Below, one piece after another: positions 19,555 to 29,834 of a DNA stretch of 64,000 nt (positions are counted from its first letter, which is position 1; every line of letters starts with the position of its first letter). The DNA is taken from positions 1 through 64,000 of the forward strand of contig JAITSS010000044.1 of assembly GCA_031287565.1 (NCBI GenBank). The letters run 5' to 3'. The notes beneath the pieces were generated by a model. It ran no database searches. It had not been told where the DNA came from and saw nothing but the letters and a program-made list of their open reading frames with translations. The stretch comes from Desulfobulbaceae bacterium (GTDB lineage Bacteria; Desulfobacterota; Desulfobulbia; Desulfobulbales; Desulfocapsaceae). The position numbers were made by a program, and so were the translations under genes.

Positions 19555-21198
19555 TCAGGCCGCCTGGTCGTAGACGCGGCGCATGGCCCGTTTATTTAAT
19601 TTGCCGACGCTGGTTTTCTTCAATTCCTCAACGAATTCAATGCGCTCGATGATGCCGAAGCGCGAGATTTTTCCTTCCGCCGCCGCGTCTTCGAGAAGGC
19701 GTCGCAGCTCGGTGTCGGTCACTTCGGCGCCCGGTTTTTTCACCACCAGGGCCACCGGCCGCTCGCCCCATTTTTCGTGCTTGACGGCGATCACCGCCAC
19801 TTCGGCCACCGCCGGGTGGGTGGAAAGCAAATTTTCCAGCGTCAGCGACGACAACCATTCGCCGCCGGTTTTAATCACGTCTTTGATGCGGTCGGTGATT
19901 TGCAGCCAGCCGCGTTCGTCGATGTGGCCGATGTCTTGGGTGTGCAGGTAGCCGCCGTCCCATAAGGCTTCCGATTGCTCGGCGTTTTTCAGATAGCTCT
20001 GGGTCAGCCATGGCGACCGCGCCACCACTTCGCCCACCGTCGCGCCGTCATGCGGCTGGTCGGCCATTTCCTCATCGACCACGCGCAGGTCAACCAAAGG
20101 CAGCGGCGCGCCGGTTTTGCAGCGCAGCATCGTATCCCGTGGCCCGCCGATTTCCGTCTCCGGCAACTGCGCCAGGCTTAAGAGCGGGCAGGTTTCCGAC
20201 ATGCCGTATCCCGTGAAGGCGTCAATGCCCCGCGCCTTGGCCGCTTCGGCCAGACCGGGCGACATCGCCGAACCGCCGATGATCATCTTCCAGCCGCGCA
20301 AATCAACGTCGGCGCTTTTGGGATGCGAGAGCAGCATTTGCAAAATGGTCGGCACACAGTGCGAAAAGGTCACGCCTTCGCGCGCTTTTAAGCCCAGAAG
20401 CGTGTCGGGCATATAGCGACCGGGATAAACCTGCTTCACCCCGGCCAAGGTGGCGATATAGGGCAAACCCCAGGCATGGACGTGAAACATCGGCGTAATC
20501 GGCATATACACGTCGTCGCTGTGCAGACTGCCCTGTTTTGGGGCCATGGCCAAAGCCGAAAGCCCGCCCAATGTATGGAGCACCAATTGTCGATGTGAAA
20601 AATGCACGCCCTTGGGCAGGCCGGTGGTGCCGGTGGTGTAAAAGGTGGTGGCGCGGCTGTTTTCGTCCAAATCCGGGAAATCGTAGCGGTCGCCGGACGC
20701 GGCCAAAAGCGCTTCGTATTCACCGACAAAGCCGTCAGGAAGCGCCTCGGCCTCGCCATCTTCCAGCACGACCAAGGTTTTCACCGTCTGCAAGTCTTGA
20801 GCGACGGCCGCGATAATCGGCAGAAAGACCCGATTGACGAACACCACATCGGCTTCGGCGTGGTTCAGAGTGTAGACGATCTGCTCGTGCGACAGGCGAA
20901 CGTTCACTGTTTGCAACACCGCGCCCATCATCGGCACGGCGAAAAACATTTCCAGATAACGATGGCTGTCCCAATCCATCATGGCCACGGTCGCGCCGGG
21001 TCGAAGGCCCAGGTCGCGCAGGAGGTGGGCCAGGCGGTGGAGGCGCGCCAACAAATCGCGGTAGCGATAGCGCATGACATCGGCGTAGACGATTTCCTGT
21101 TCCTGGGCCAAGGCGCGTGGCCGGTGCAGCAGTTGCCCAATCAGGAGCGGGTAGGGGTAGGCGTTGGCAGCGCGTTCAGCGAGCGGCGCGTCGGTCAT
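19555..21198 (-). CDS. AMP-forming acyl-CoA synthetase (AlkK-like)
   Basis: Activates a fatty acid to its CoA thioester through an acyl-adenylate. The 547-residue protein has the AMP-binding P-loop FYTTGTTGLPKGV, the segment PMFHVHAWGLPY, FTGYGMSETCP, and near the C-terminus ITDRIKDVIKTGGEW and the catalytic lysine region KTSVGKLNKRAMR. Size and the PMFHVxAWG pattern resemble medium-chain fatty-acyl-CoA synthetases of the AlkK type. AAGGAGAAG lies upstream of the ATG. It follows icmF on the same strand but after a strong terminator. Confidence 0.88.
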   Translation of the reverse strand: MTDAPLAERAANAYPYPLLIGQLLHRPRALAQEQEIVYADVMRYRYRDLLARLHRLAHLLRDLGLRPGATVAMMDWDSHRYLEMFFAVPMMGAVLQTVNVRLSHEQIVYTLNHAEADVVFVNRVFLPIIAAVAQDLQTVKTLVVLEDGEAEALPDGFVGEYEALLAASGDRYDFPDLDENSRATTFYTTGTTGLPKGVHFSHRQLVLHTLGGLSALAMAPKQGSLHSDDVYMPITPMFHVHAWGLPYIATLAGVKQVYPGRYMPDTLLGLKAREGVTFSHCVPTILQMLLSHPKSADVDLRGWKMIIGGSAMSPGLAEAAKARGIDAFTGYGMSETCPLLSLAQLPETEIGGPRDTMLRCKTGAPLPLVDLRVVDEEMADQPHDGATVGEVVARSPWLTQSYLKNAEQSEALWDGGYLHTQDIGHIDERGWLQITDRIKDVIKTGGEWLSSLTLENLLSTHPAVAEVAVIAVKHEKWGERPVALVVKKPGAEVTDTELRRLLEDAAAEGKISRFGIIERIEFVEELKKTSVGKLNKRAMRRVYDQAA

Positions 21199-21260
21199 GG
21201 TGCTTCTCCTTGATATAATTGAATATTATTCCGAACCCGGCATGTTCCGGGTGGACTTCC

Positions 21261-21293
21261 AAAAAAAAGGCGGGTGAAGTGGATTCACCCGCC
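21261..21293 (-). terminator. Rho-independent terminator of icmF
   Basis: A perfect 10-bp stem GGCGGGTGAA / TTCACCCGCC with a five-base loop is followed on the minus strand by eight T residues. It lies 23 bases after the icmF stop and before the acyl-CoA synthetase gene. Confidence 0.9.
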
Positions 21294-21315
21294 CTGCGCC
21301 CAACAACGACACAGC

Positions 21316-24300
21316 TTACATATTTCTTCTGTACTTGCCACCCACTTCATACAAGGCGCCGGTGATCTGCCCCAGGCTGCAATGGCGCACCGTGTCCATC
21401 ATCTCGGCAAAGATATTGCCGCCGGAGAGCGCCACTTCCTTCAGCCGCCGCAGAGCCGCCGGGGCCGCCGCCGCGTGCCTGCCCTGAAAATCGGCCAGGC
21501 GCTCCAGCTGCGAATTCTTCTCCTCGTCGGTGGCGCGGGCCAATTCCAAAGTGGCGGTGGCGGCGTCGCTGTCGTGTTCCGGATTTCTGAAGGTGTTGAC
21601 GCCGATGATCGGGTATTCGCCGGTATGCTTCAGGTGCTCGTAATAGATGGATTCTTCCTGAATCTTGCCGCGCTGAAAACCAGTTTCCATCGCCCCCAGC
21701 ACGCCGCCGCGCTCGGTGATCTGATCAAAGAGCAACAAAACCGCCTCTTCCACCAGGTCGGTTAAATCCTCGACGATGAAACTGCCCTGGTTCATGTTCT
21801 CATTTTTCGCCAGGCCCCATTCACGGTTAATAATCAATTGAATAGCCAGGGCGCGGCGCACCGATTCACTGGATGGCGTGGTGATCGCCTCGTCGAAGGC
21901 GTTGGTGTGCAGCGAGTTGCAGTTGTCGTAGATGGCGCATAATGCCTGCAAGGTGGTGCGGATGTCGTTAAACTGAATCTCCTGGCTGTGCAGTGAGCGG
22001 CCCGAAGTCTGGATGTGATATTTCAGCCGTTGCGATTCCTTGCTGGCCCCGTATTTGTCGCGCATGGCCACCGCCCAGATACGCCGGGCCACGCGACCGA
22101 TGACCGTATATTCCGGGTCCATGCCGTTACTGAAGAAAAACGACAGGTTGGCGGCGATCTGATCGATATTCAGGCCACGGGCCAGATAGTATTCGACATA
22201 GGTGAATCCATTGGAAAGGGTCAGCGCCAATTGCGTGATTGGATTGGCCCCGGCCTCGGCGATGTGGTAGCCGGAAATTGATACCGAATAAAAATTGCGC
22301 ACCTGATTGGCGACGAAAAATTCCTGGATGTCGCCCATCATCTTCAGGGCGAAATCTATCGAAAAGATGCAGGTGTTCTGGCCCTGATCCTCTTTGAGAA
22401 TATCGGCCTGCACGGTGCCGCGGACGTTTTTCAGCACGTCGGCGCGGATTTTCGCCTTTTCTTCCGGCCCGGCTTCGCGGCCATTGGCCTCGCGAAATTT
22501 TTCCAGTTGCTGGTCAATGGCCGTGTTCATGAACATGGCCAGGATAATCGGGGCTGGGCCGTTGATGGTCATGGAAACCGAGGTGGTCGGCTGGCAGAGA
22601 TCAAAGCCGCCGTACAAGACCTTGACGTCATCCAAGGTGCAGATGCTGACGCCGGAGGTGCCGATTTTGCCGTAAATATCCGGGCGAATATCCGGATCCC
22701 AACCGTATAAAGTCGCCGAATCGAAGGCGGTGGACAGGCGCTTGGCCGCGTAATTGGCCGAAACCAGTTTGAAGCGGCGGTTGGTTTGCGCCGGGCCGCC
22801 TTCACCCGCGAACATGCGGGTTGGGTCTTCGCCGGTGCGTTTTAAGGGGAACACGCCGCCGGTGTAGGGAAAAAATCCCGGCAGATGCTCGCGGCGCAGC
22901 CAACTGTAGATGTCGCCGACATCGTGGAAACGCGGCAGGGAAATCTTCGGGATTTTGCTGTGCGCCAACGATTCATGATAGAGCGGCACCCGGATTTCTT
23001 TGCCGCGCACGGTATAGACATACTCGTCGCCGGAATACTGTTTTTTCACTTCCGACCAGGAATCGATCAGTTTTTCCGTCTCCGGATTAACCGATGGATT
23101 CAGCGAATCGGCCAGGTTCAACAGCGTGGCCATCGCCTCCTCGTTACCGTCCGGGCAGGCGGCGCGAATGATTTCCACCGAGTTGATCAGATGTTTTTTG
23201 CGGCGCGCCGCCTCGGCCTGAATGGCGGTCGTTTTGTGGTAGGCGCGCACGGTGTCCGCAATTTCCGACAGATAGCGTACCCGCTCGCCGGGGATGACGA
23301 TGGTCTTCGACGACGAAGTCTTCCGCGCCGGTCGTGGCAGATTTGAGGTGAGTTTCAGTTTGGTTTTTTGCGCCAGCATGTCGATGATGCCGTGGTACAG
23401 CGCGGTGACGCCGTCGTCGTTGAATTTTGAAGCGATGGTGCCATAGACTGGCAGGTCTTCATCTTTGATGTCGAAGGCTTTTCGGTTGCGCTTCACCTGT
23501 TTGCGAATATCGCGCAGGGCGTCATCGCTGCCGCGCTTTTCAAATTTATTGACGACGATGATGTCGGCGTAGTCGAGCATATCAATCTTTTCGAGCTGCG
23601 AGGCGGCGCCGAATTCGCTGGTCATGACGTACATGGAAATGTCGGCGATCTCGGTGATGCGCGAATCGCCCTGGCCGATACCGGCGGTTTCCGCGAAAAT
23701 CAGATCAAAGCCGGCGGCCTTGGCCACGGCCACTGCCTCCGGCAGGGCCTCGGAAACCTCGGTGGCGGAATCGCGGGTGGCCAGGCTGCGCATGTAAATG
23801 CGTTTGGACGCGCCAATCGCGTTCATGCGGATGCGGTCGCCCAACAAGGCGCCGCCGCTTTTGCGCCGCGACGGGTCGCAGCAGATGACGGCGATGCGGA
23901 TGTCGCCCAGGTCGTGCAGAAAACGCAGCAGAATTTCATCGGTCAAAGACGATTTGCCCGCGCCGCCGGTGCCGGTGAAGCCAATAACCGGCGGATTGCG
24001 CTTGTCAATCAAGGGCTTCAGCTTGGCCATGATGGCCGCCAAGTCTCCTTCTCCGGCCTTGGCCTGCTGCACGGCGGTGATAAATCCGGAAACCTCGCTG
24101 AAATTATCGGCGCTGAGTTTATCGGCGTTTAAGGCATGGAACGGCAGCGTCGAAAAATCAATTTTACTGACCAGATGATTGATCATCCCCTGCAAACCGA
24201 GCATCGCGCCGTCTTCTGGTGAATAAATCTTGCAGACGCCGTAGGCTTCAAGCTCTTTTATTTCGTCGGGCACGATGACGCCGCCGCCGCCGCCAAATAC

Positions 24301-24591
24301 TTTTATGTGCGAGGCGTTACGTTCTTTCAGCAGATCAATCATATACTTAAACGATTCGACATGTCCGCCCTGATAGCTGGTCATGGCAATGCCCTGCGCG
24401 TCTTCCTCAATGGCGGCCGTAACCAGCTCTTCCACCGAGCGATGATGGGCCAGATGCACCACCTCAACCCCGGAATCCTGTAGGATGCGGCGCATGATGT
24501 TGATTGAGGCGTCATGACCGTCAAAAAGCGATGTGGCGGTGATCACCCGAACGTTGTGTTTCGGTTTGTAGACTTCAATGGCTGTGGTCAT
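21316..24591 (-). CDS. icmF: Fused isobutyryl-CoA mutase (IcmF)
   Basis: Adenosylcobalamin enzyme that interconverts isobutyryl-CoA and butyryl-CoA, with its GTPase chaperone built in. The 1091 residues contain, in order, the B12-binding domain ([19 protein letters not shown]), a MeaI-type G-protein with Walker [17 protein letters not shown] and [17 protein letters not shown], and the large substrate-binding TIM barrel ([47 protein letters not shown]). Length and order match characterised IcmF proteins; pivalyl-CoA or isovaleryl-CoA activity cannot be excluded. It is divergent from the thiolase gene and probably belongs to a pathway for branched fatty acids. Confidence 0.95.
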   Translation of the reverse strand: MTTAIEVYKPKHNVRVITATSLFDGHDASINIMRRILQDSGVEVVHLAHHRSVEELVTAAIEEDAQGIAMTSYQGGHVESFKYMIDLLKERNASHIKVFGGGGGVIVPDEIKELEAYGVCKIYSPEDGAMLGLQGMINHLVSKIDFSTLPFHALNADKLSADNFSEVSGFITAVQQAKAGEGDLAAIMAKLKPLIDKRNPPVIGFTGTGGAGKSSLTDEILLRFLHDLGDIRIAVICCDPSRRKSGGALLGDRIRMNAIGASKRIYMRSLATRDSATEVSEALPEAVAVAKAAGFDLIFAETAGIGQGDSRITEIADISMYVMTSEFGAASQLEKIDMLDYADIIVVNKFEKRGSDDALRDIRKQVKRNRKAFDIKDEDLPVYGTIASKFNDDGVTALYHGIIDMLAQKTKLKLTSNLPRPARKTSSSKTIVIPGERVRYLSEIADTVRAYHKTTAIQAEAARRKKHLINSVEIIRAACPDGNEEAMATLLNLADSLNPSVNPETEKLIDSWSEVKKQYSGDEYVYTVRGKEIRVPLYHESLAHSKIPKISLPRFHDVGDIYSWLRREHLPGFFPYTGGVFPLKRTGEDPTRMFAGEGGPAQTNRRFKLVSANYAAKRLSTAFDSATLYGWDPDIRPDIYGKIGTSGVSICTLDDVKVLYGGFDLCQPTTSVSMTINGPAPIILAMFMNTAIDQQLEKFREANGREAGPEEKAKIRADVLKNVRGTVQADILKEDQGQNTCIFSIDFALKMMGDIQEFFVANQVRNFYSVSISGYHIAEAGANPITQLALTLSNGFTYVEYYLARGLNIDQIAANLSFFFSNGMDPEYTVIGRVARRIWAVAMRDKYGASKESQRLKYHIQTSGRSLHSQEIQFNDIRTTLQALCAIYDNCNSLHTNAFDEAITTPSSESVRRALAIQLIINREWGLAKNENMNQGSFIVEDLTDLVEEAVLLLFDQITERGGVLGAMETGFQRGKIQEESIYYEHLKHTGEYPIIGVNTFRNPEHDSDAATATLELARATDEEKNSQLERLADFQGRHAAAAPAALRRLKEVALSGGNIFAEMMDTVRHCSLGQITGALYEVGGKYRRNM

Positions 24592-24905
24592 AGCTCCTCC
24601 TGATTAGGGGAATGAATTGGCGGCGTATCCGCCAGGATAAACCTGGTTTACAAAAAGATATGAAGGAAAGGTTGCTTGAATCGGCCCGCCTGTTGCAGAC
24701 AGGTTCAGCCTGAGGCCCGTTCACACCGCGCCCCGACACTCCGAACGACGGAATAAATCCATAAAAATGTCAGGCATGGGATATTCGGAAACCAGTTTTA
24801 CAGTATGCGGCCCTTCTGTCAACAGCAAAACCAAACCATTGTAACGCTCGACAAAAGAAAAAATTCTCAGCGAAAACCCGGAGCAACAGACCGATAGAAA
24901 ATAAA
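24592..24905. other. Divergent intergenic region upstream of icmF
   Basis: No credible gene. The two short minus-strand ORFs overlap in different frames and lack recognisable features. The stretch holds the icmF upstream region; a CCTGTTGCAGACAGG palindrome at about 24689-24703 is the only local structure I noticed. Confidence 0.4.
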
Positions 24906-24976
24906 TTGACAGCGTAGAATTTTCTTGATACTGATGGCCAGGTTTCATTCACGAAACCTATTTTCGTAAATGAAAC
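24906..24976 (+). promoter_or_regulatory. Promoter with overlapping 35-bp operator palindrome
   Basis: TTGACA (24906-24911) is followed by 17 bases and TACTGA with an extended -10 TG. Just downstream, at 24942-24976, GTTTCATTCACGAAA and TTTCGTAAATGAAAC form an inverted repeat with 14 of 15 matching positions and a five-base centre. The predicted transcription start falls at its left edge, so a bound repressor would block initiation. Size and symmetry fit a TetR- or FadR-like regulator of fatty-acid genes; the regulator is not in the window and its identity is inference. Confidence 0.65.
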
Positions 24977-25050
24977 TAGTGGCGGCGGGCAATTTTGTCG
25001 GGATGCGCCGCGCCCAGTGTCCAGCTAACCAAACCCAACCAGGAGGCACA

Positions 25051-26301
25051 ATGAAAGACGTGGTGATAGTTTCCGGCTGCCGCACCGCCATTGGCGCATT
25101 TGGCGGTTCCTTGCGTGATCTGAACGGCGCGACCTTGGCCGCCGTTACTATGAAAGAAGCCATCCACCGGGCTGGCATTGACGCCGCCACCATCGACGAC
25201 ACGCGCTACGGCTGTTGCTTGGAGTCATCCAACACCTTAAATGTCACCCGCATCGCCGCGCTTTTGGCTGGAATCCCCGCAACCGTCACCGCCGCCACCA
25301 TCAACCGCGTCTGCATTTCCGGCATGGAGGCGGTCATTTCCGGCATGGCCATGATTCAGGCCGACATGGCTGACATCATCCTGGCCGGTGGCGTCGAACA
25401 TATGTCCGGCGTTGCCTATTCGGTGCCGACGGCGCGTTGGGGCTGTCGCCTGCAAGACCAGACCTTCGTCGATGACCTGACCCGCGCCCTGACCTGCGGT
25501 TCGCACATCATGCCGCTGGATGCAAGCAGCCCGGTCGATGCCAGCAAACCACCCTATGCCTCGTTCGTCGGCAAACCGTATCTCATGGGCCATACGGCGG
25601 AATTTATCGCCCAACATCTTGGAATTACACGAAAAGAAATGGATGAAGTGGCGTTACGAAGCCACAACAACGCCGAACGCGCCAATCACGACGGCTCGTT
25701 CGCCGAAGAAATCGTGCCGGTACCCGTGCCACAAAGGAAAAAACCGCCGCTTCTGTTCGCCAGAGACGAACATTTTCGCCCCGGCCTGACCATGGATGCG
25801 CTCAGCGCCTTGTCGCCGACCTTCATCCCGAAAACCGGAACCGTCACCGCCGGCAATGCCAGCGGTATCAACGACGGCGCGACCGGTATGGTCATCATGT
25901 CATCGGCGCGGGCAAAAGAACTGGGCCTGACGCCCCTGGCGAAAATCGTCGCCGTGGCGCGCGGCGGCTGCCACCCGGCGGTGATGGGATTATCGCCGGT
26001 TCCAGCGGTAGGAAATCTGCTGAAGAAGACTGGCATGACCATAAAAGACTTTGACTTGATTGAAGTCAACGAAGCCTTCGCCGCCCAGTACATCGGCTGC
26101 GAACGCGAGCTTGGCCTCGACCGGGAAAAAACCAACGTCAACGGCTCCGGCATCGGCTTGGGGCATCCGGTCGGTTCCACCGGCGCAAGGCTCATGGTGA
26201 CGCTGATGCACGCCCTGAAAAATCGCGGCAAAAGCCTGGGCCTGGCTACTTTATGCGGCGGCGGCGGCGTCTCCATGGCCTGCGCCTTGGAAATGCTGTG
26301 A
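25051..26301 (+). CDS. Thiolase (acetyl-CoA acyltransferase)
   Basis: Cleaves 3-ketoacyl-CoA or condenses two acetyl-CoA. The 416-residue product carries the nucleophilic cysteine in NRVCISGMEAV, the signature GLGHPVGSTGARL with the catalytic histidine, and the second cysteine in ATLCGGGGVSMACAL. NEAFAAQYI is also conserved. AGGAGG eight bases upstream fixes the ATG at 25051; the ORF track starts 27 codons earlier, inside the operator region. It leads a run with an acyl-CoA synthetase and a crotonase. Confidence 0.92.
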   Translation: MKDVVIVSGCRTAIGAFGGSLRDLNGATLAAVTMKEAIHRAGIDAATIDDTRYGCCLESSNTLNVTRIAALLAGIPATVTAATINRVCISGMEAVISGMAMIQADMADIILAGGVEHMSGVAYSVPTARWGCRLQDQTFVDDLTRALTCGSHIMPLDASSPVDASKPPYASFVGKPYLMGHTAEFIAQHLGITRKEMDEVALRSHNNAERANHDGSFAEEIVPVPVPQRKKPPLLFARDEHFRPGLTMDALSALSPTFIPKTGTVTAGNASGINDGATGMVIMSSARAKELGLTPLAKIVAVARGGCHPAVMGLSPVPAVGNLLKKTGMTIKDFDLIEVNEAFAAQYIGCERELGLDREKTNVNGSGIGLGHPVGSTGARLMVTLMHALKNRGKSLGLATLCGGGGVSMACALEML

Positions 26302-26363
26302 AGGCGGGTGGTTCTGGGCCAAAAAACATCTAAGGAATTCTCATTTCTTCATGGTGAACAACG

Positions 26364-27998
26364 ATGACTGATGATCTTGCAGCGCGATACGGCGTAATCA
26401 ATCAGGAAAATATTGACTTTCTCATCAATCGGCACAACCGCGTGAACCGTTGGGTAGTGGCCGACATGCTTCGCCGCTCGGCCTACCATTTCCCGGATAA
26501 GACGGCTTTAATCTTCAACGGAATCGAAAAAACCTATCTTGAATTGGATGCTGAATGCAATCAGGTCGCCAACGCCTTAACCACTCTTGGCGTGAAAAAA
26601 TATGATCGCGTCGCCATTTTGGCCCACAACACCCATCATCATGTTTTAACCTGGCTTGGTTGCGCCAAAATCGGGGCAATTTATCTGGCCGTCAATTATC
26701 TCCTGCGTGATGACGATATCGCCTATTGCGTCAATCATTCAGAAAGCCAGGTTTTCATTATTGAAGACCGGCTGTACGACAACGTCAAGAACTCTCTTGC
26801 CGCGATGCCGCGCATCAGAAATTTTATCTGGTCGGATCAAGGCATTGGCGAGGCTTCGCCCAAAACCGGGAAATTCATTGATTTCAACGCCTGGTATCAA
26901 AAATCCCCGCCGACCGAGCCGGATGTCATTCTGCGCATTGAAGACCCGGCGCAATTGACCTACACCAGCGGCACCGAGTCATCACCCAAGGGCGTTATCA
27001 TCACCAATCAGGCGCTGATCGCCGAATACCTGAGCTGCATCATCGACGGCGGATTTGAGGCTTCGGATATCAGCATCAACGCTCTGCCTATCTACCACTG
27101 CGCCCAGCGTGACGTGTTTATGAATCCGATTTTCTGGATTGGCGGCACCAATATTCTGATGGACGCCGACATGACAAAGATCATGGGCGCGATTGAAAAA
27201 TACCGGGCGACGGTCTTCTTCGCGCCGCCGACAGTGTGGATCGGCATGTTGCGTCATCCCGATTTTGCCAAATACGATCTGTCGAGTCTCGCGAAATGCT
27301 ATTACGGGGCGTCGATCATGCCGATGGAAATCCTGCGGGAATTACTCAGCCGCTTCCCAAAAGCGCGGGTTTATAACTTTTATGGCCAGACTGAACTCGC
27401 CCCGTATCACACCATTCTGAAAGCCGAAGACGCCCAGACGAAAATTGGTTCGGCGGGCATGGCCGGTCTGCATATGGAATCGCGCCTTGAAAATCCGGAC
27501 GGCGACGGAATGACAGCGGTGGATGAAGTCGGCGAAATTTGTGGCCGCGGGCCACACGCCATGCTCATGTACTTTAAGAACGTGGAAAAAACCGAGGAAG
27601 CCTTCAAAGGCGGCTGGTTCCATACCGGCGACCTGGGCGTGCTGGATGCCGACCGCTACCTGACAGTGGTTGATCGCAAAAAAGACATGATCAAAACCGG
27701 CGGCGAAAACGTCGCCTCACGGGAAGTGGAAGAGGCAATTTTCCTGCATCCGGCGGTTGAGGAGGTAGCGGTGGTCGGCGTCGATCATCCCAAATGGGTT
27801 GAGGCGGTCATCGCCGCCGTCAAGCTGAAACGCGGCATGGCGCTTCAGGAAGAAGAACTGCTTCAGCACTGCAAGGCGCATCTCTCTTCTTTCAAAATCC
27901 CGAAAAAGATCATCTTTGTCGATGCTTTGCCAAAAACCCCGACCGGCAAAATCTTAAAGCGCAAAATGCGCCAGGCGTATAACCATTTATTTCACTAA
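26364..27998 (+). CDS. AMP-forming acyl-CoA synthetase
   Basis: A 544-residue adenylate-forming enzyme that activates a carboxylic acid to its CoA thioester. It has YNFYGQTELAPYHT, GWFHTGDLGVLDADRYLTVVDRKKD and the C-terminal catalytic lysine in KTPTGKILKRKMRQ. The P-loop reads LTYTSGTESSPKGV, where most relatives have TGxPKG, so the usual TG is replaced by ES. No strong ribosome-binding site is visible before the ATG. It sits 62 bases after the thiolase gene, probably in the same transcript; the substrate may be a short or branched fatty acid, given IcmF nearby. Confidence 0.88.
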   Translation: MTDDLAARYGVINQENIDFLINRHNRVNRWVVADMLRRSAYHFPDKTALIFNGIEKTYLELDAECNQVANALTTLGVKKYDRVAILAHNTHHHVLTWLGCAKIGAIYLAVNYLLRDDDIAYCVNHSESQVFIIEDRLYDNVKNSLAAMPRIRNFIWSDQGIGEASPKTGKFIDFNAWYQKSPPTEPDVILRIEDPAQLTYTSGTESSPKGVIITNQALIAEYLSCIIDGGFEASDISINALPIYHCAQRDVFMNPIFWIGGTNILMDADMTKIMGAIEKYRATVFFAPPTVWIGMLRHPDFAKYDLSSLAKCYYGASIMPMEILRELLSRFPKARVYNFYGQTELAPYHTILKAEDAQTKIGSAGMAGLHMESRLENPDGDGMTAVDEVGEICGRGPHAMLMYFKNVEKTEEAFKGGWFHTGDLGVLDADRYLTVVDRKKDMIKTGGENVASREVEEAIFLHPAVEEVAVVGVDHPKWVEAVIAAVKLKRGMALQEEELLQHCKAHLSSFKIPKKIIFVDALPKTPTGKILKRKMRQAYNHLFH

Positions 27999-28222
27999 TA
28001 ACATGAGAAACTTTGGCGGGTGGCGTTCCCGGCGGAACTCGACAGGGAATTGGCGCGTCAATAACCAGCTGAAGCCGCGAAGCCAGACCGACATTTGCGG
28101 AAATGTTGCGGCCTTGCGTTGGCTGCGGGTACAGTGCCGGACTCATATCGGAGCCGCGAACGATTTGTATCTTTTCAGCGCGGCATCAACACTTTTTATC
28201 CCATCCAGAAGGAGGAACAGCC
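27999..28222. other. Short intergenic region
   Basis: A 224-base gap between the acyl-CoA synthetase and crotonase genes. The crotonase ORF extends into it in the track, but AGGAGG places the real start at its end. I see no clear terminator or promoter. Confidence 0.4.
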
Positions 28223-29002
28223 ATGGATTACCAGAACCTGATTGTCGAATACAGTGGCGCGGTCGCCACCATCACCTTCAACCGCCCGAAAGCGCTGAAC
28301 GCCATCAACCGCGATGTGGTTGATGAGCTGGCCGCCTGCTGCGCGGAAATCGCCGCGAAAACCGCCGAAATTCGCGCCGTCATCGTCACCGGCGCGGGCA
28401 AAGCCTTCATCGCCGGCGCCGACATCGCCTACATGCGCGACCTTGCGCCTCTGGCGGCCCGCGATTTTGCCCTGGCCGGGCAAAAGGCCATCGCCGCATT
28501 GGAAAACCTACCGCAACCGGTCATCGGCGCCATCAACGGCTTCGCCCTGGGCGGCGGCTGCGAAACCGCCCTGGCCTGCGATTTCCGCATCGCCAGCGAA
28601 ACCGCCAAATTCGGCCAGCCGGAAGTCAATCTCGGCATCCTGCCAGGTTTTGGCGGCAGCCAGCGCCTGCCGCGCTTAATCGGCAAGGGTTTGGCGGCTG
28701 AGTTGCTGTTCACCGGCAACATTATCGACGCCCAGGAAGCCTGCCGCATTGGCCTGGTTAACCGCGTTGTCGCCGCCGACCAGTTGATGGCCGAGTGCAA
28801 AAAACTCGCCGAACACATTGCCTCACGCGGGCCGGTGGCGGTGCGCTTGTGCAAGGAAGCAGTCAACAAGGGCCTGGAAATGGGCCTGGAAGAAGGCTGT
28901 TATTTTGAGGCGGATTCCTTCGGCCTGTGCTGCACCAGTCCGGATCAAAAAGAAGGGATGAGCGCATTCTTAGAGAAACGCCCGGCGAAATTTGTTGGTT
29001 GA
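28223..29002 (+). CDS. Enoyl-CoA hydratase / crotonase family
   Basis: Hydrates trans-2-enoyl-CoA to 3-hydroxyacyl-CoA in beta-oxidation. The 259-residue protein has the oxyanion-hole segments AGADIAYM and INGFALGGGCE and the catalytic glutamates within GGCETALACDFRIAS and GQPEVNLGILPGFGGSQRL. AGGAGG lies eight bases before the ATG at 28223. It completes a set with the thiolase and ligases; no acyl-CoA dehydrogenase or 3-hydroxyacyl-CoA dehydrogenase is in the window. Confidence 0.92.
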   Translation: MDYQNLIVEYSGAVATITFNRPKALNAINRDVVDELAACCAEIAAKTAEIRAVIVTGAGKAFIAGADIAYMRDLAPLAARDFALAGQKAIAALENLPQPVIGAINGFALGGGCETALACDFRIASETAKFGQPEVNLGILPGFGGSQRLPRLIGKGLAAELLFTGNIIDAQEACRIGLVNRVVAADQLMAECKKLAEHIASRGPVAVRLCKEAVNKGLEMGLEEGCYFEADSFGLCCTSPDQKEGMSAFLEKRPAKFVG

Positions 29003-29050
29003 CGGGAATTTTGCCAGCCGCCGAGCGAAATCTTTTGTCATTCCTCAAAA

Positions 29051-29269
29051 TCTTTTGTCATTCCCAAAAATCTTTTGTCATTCCCGTGAAAACGGGAATC
29101 CAGACCTAAGGGGAATGGCTGGGAACGAATCATGACGGCTTTATGGTTCATGTATCAAACTCTTTTGTCATTCCCAAAAATCTTTTGTCATTCCCGTGAA
29201 AACGGGAATCCAGACCTGCGGGAATGGCCGGGAACGAACCATGACGGCTTTATGGTCTATTTATCAAAC
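29051..29269 (+). repeat. Tandem duplication of about 110 bp
   Basis: Two head-to-tail copies (29051-29160 and 29161-29269) begin TCTTTTGTCATTCCC, include the hairpin ATTCCCGTGAAAACGGGAAT and end ATCAAAC. They differ at a few positions. The second copy abuts the upstream region of the nitroreductase gene. The hairpin belongs to the same family as those in the repeat field further right. Confidence 0.9.
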
Positions 29270-29288
29270 AGCGTGAAAGGGAAAAAAA

Positions 29289-29834
29289 ATGGAAAACGAA
29301 TTGATGAAAATTCTGAAAACCCGGCGCAGCATCCGTCGATTTAAGGATCAAGCGATTGAAGCGGAGAAGATGGCCGCTGTGCTCGACGCCGTGCGTTGGT
29401 CGCCGTCCTGGGCCAACACCCAGTGCTGGGAAGTGGTTGTCGTAAGCGATATGGCGGTGAAAGAAAAATTGCAGGCGACGCTGGTCGCGAAAAACCCGGC
29501 CACCAAAGCCATGGTCGGCGCGCCGGCGGTTCTCGTCATGTGCGGCAAAGAAAAGGCCGCCGGCTGGTACGACGGCAAACAGGCGACGCGCTTTCCCGAC
29601 TGGCTGATGTTCGATCTGGGCATCGCCAGCCAGAGCATCTGCCTAGCCGCGCAGAGTTTCGGTTTGGGCACGGTGATCGTCGGCCTGTTCGACCACGCCA
29701 AAGCCGATGCGGCGCTCGGCCTGCCCCCCGGCTACCAGGTGGTCGCGATGATTCCAATCGGCTACCCGGACAACGACCCGTCGCCGCCGAAACGCCGCGA
29801 AACCGCCGAGTTTACCCACCACGAGAAATTTTGA
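29289..29834 (+). CDS. Nitroreductase-family flavoprotein
   Basis: A 181-residue FMN-dependent oxidoreductase. The N-terminal flavin-binding motif TRRSIRRFKDQAIE, the segment AVRWSPSWANTQCWEVVVV and the late SICLAAQSFGLGTVIVG and VAMIPIGYP are typical of the family. The physiological substrate is not predictable; members act on nitroaromatics, quinones or enoates. GAAAGGG precedes the ATG. It lies after the fatty-acid genes but behind a repeat-rich gap, so co-regulation is doubtful. Confidence 0.88.
   Translation: MENELMKILKTRRSIRRFKDQAIEAEKMAAVLDAVRWSPSWANTQCWEVVVVSDMAVKEKLQATLVAKNPATKAMVGAPAVLVMCGKEKAAGWYDGKQATRFPDWLMFDLGIASQSICLAAQSFGLGTVIVGLFDHAKADAALGLPPGYQVVAMIPIGYPDNDPSPPKRRETAEFTHHEKF

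Noticed and set aside
24721-24952. Two short minus-strand ORFs upstream of icmF
   Set aside because: They overlap in different frames, lack ribosome-binding sites and lie within the promoter region.
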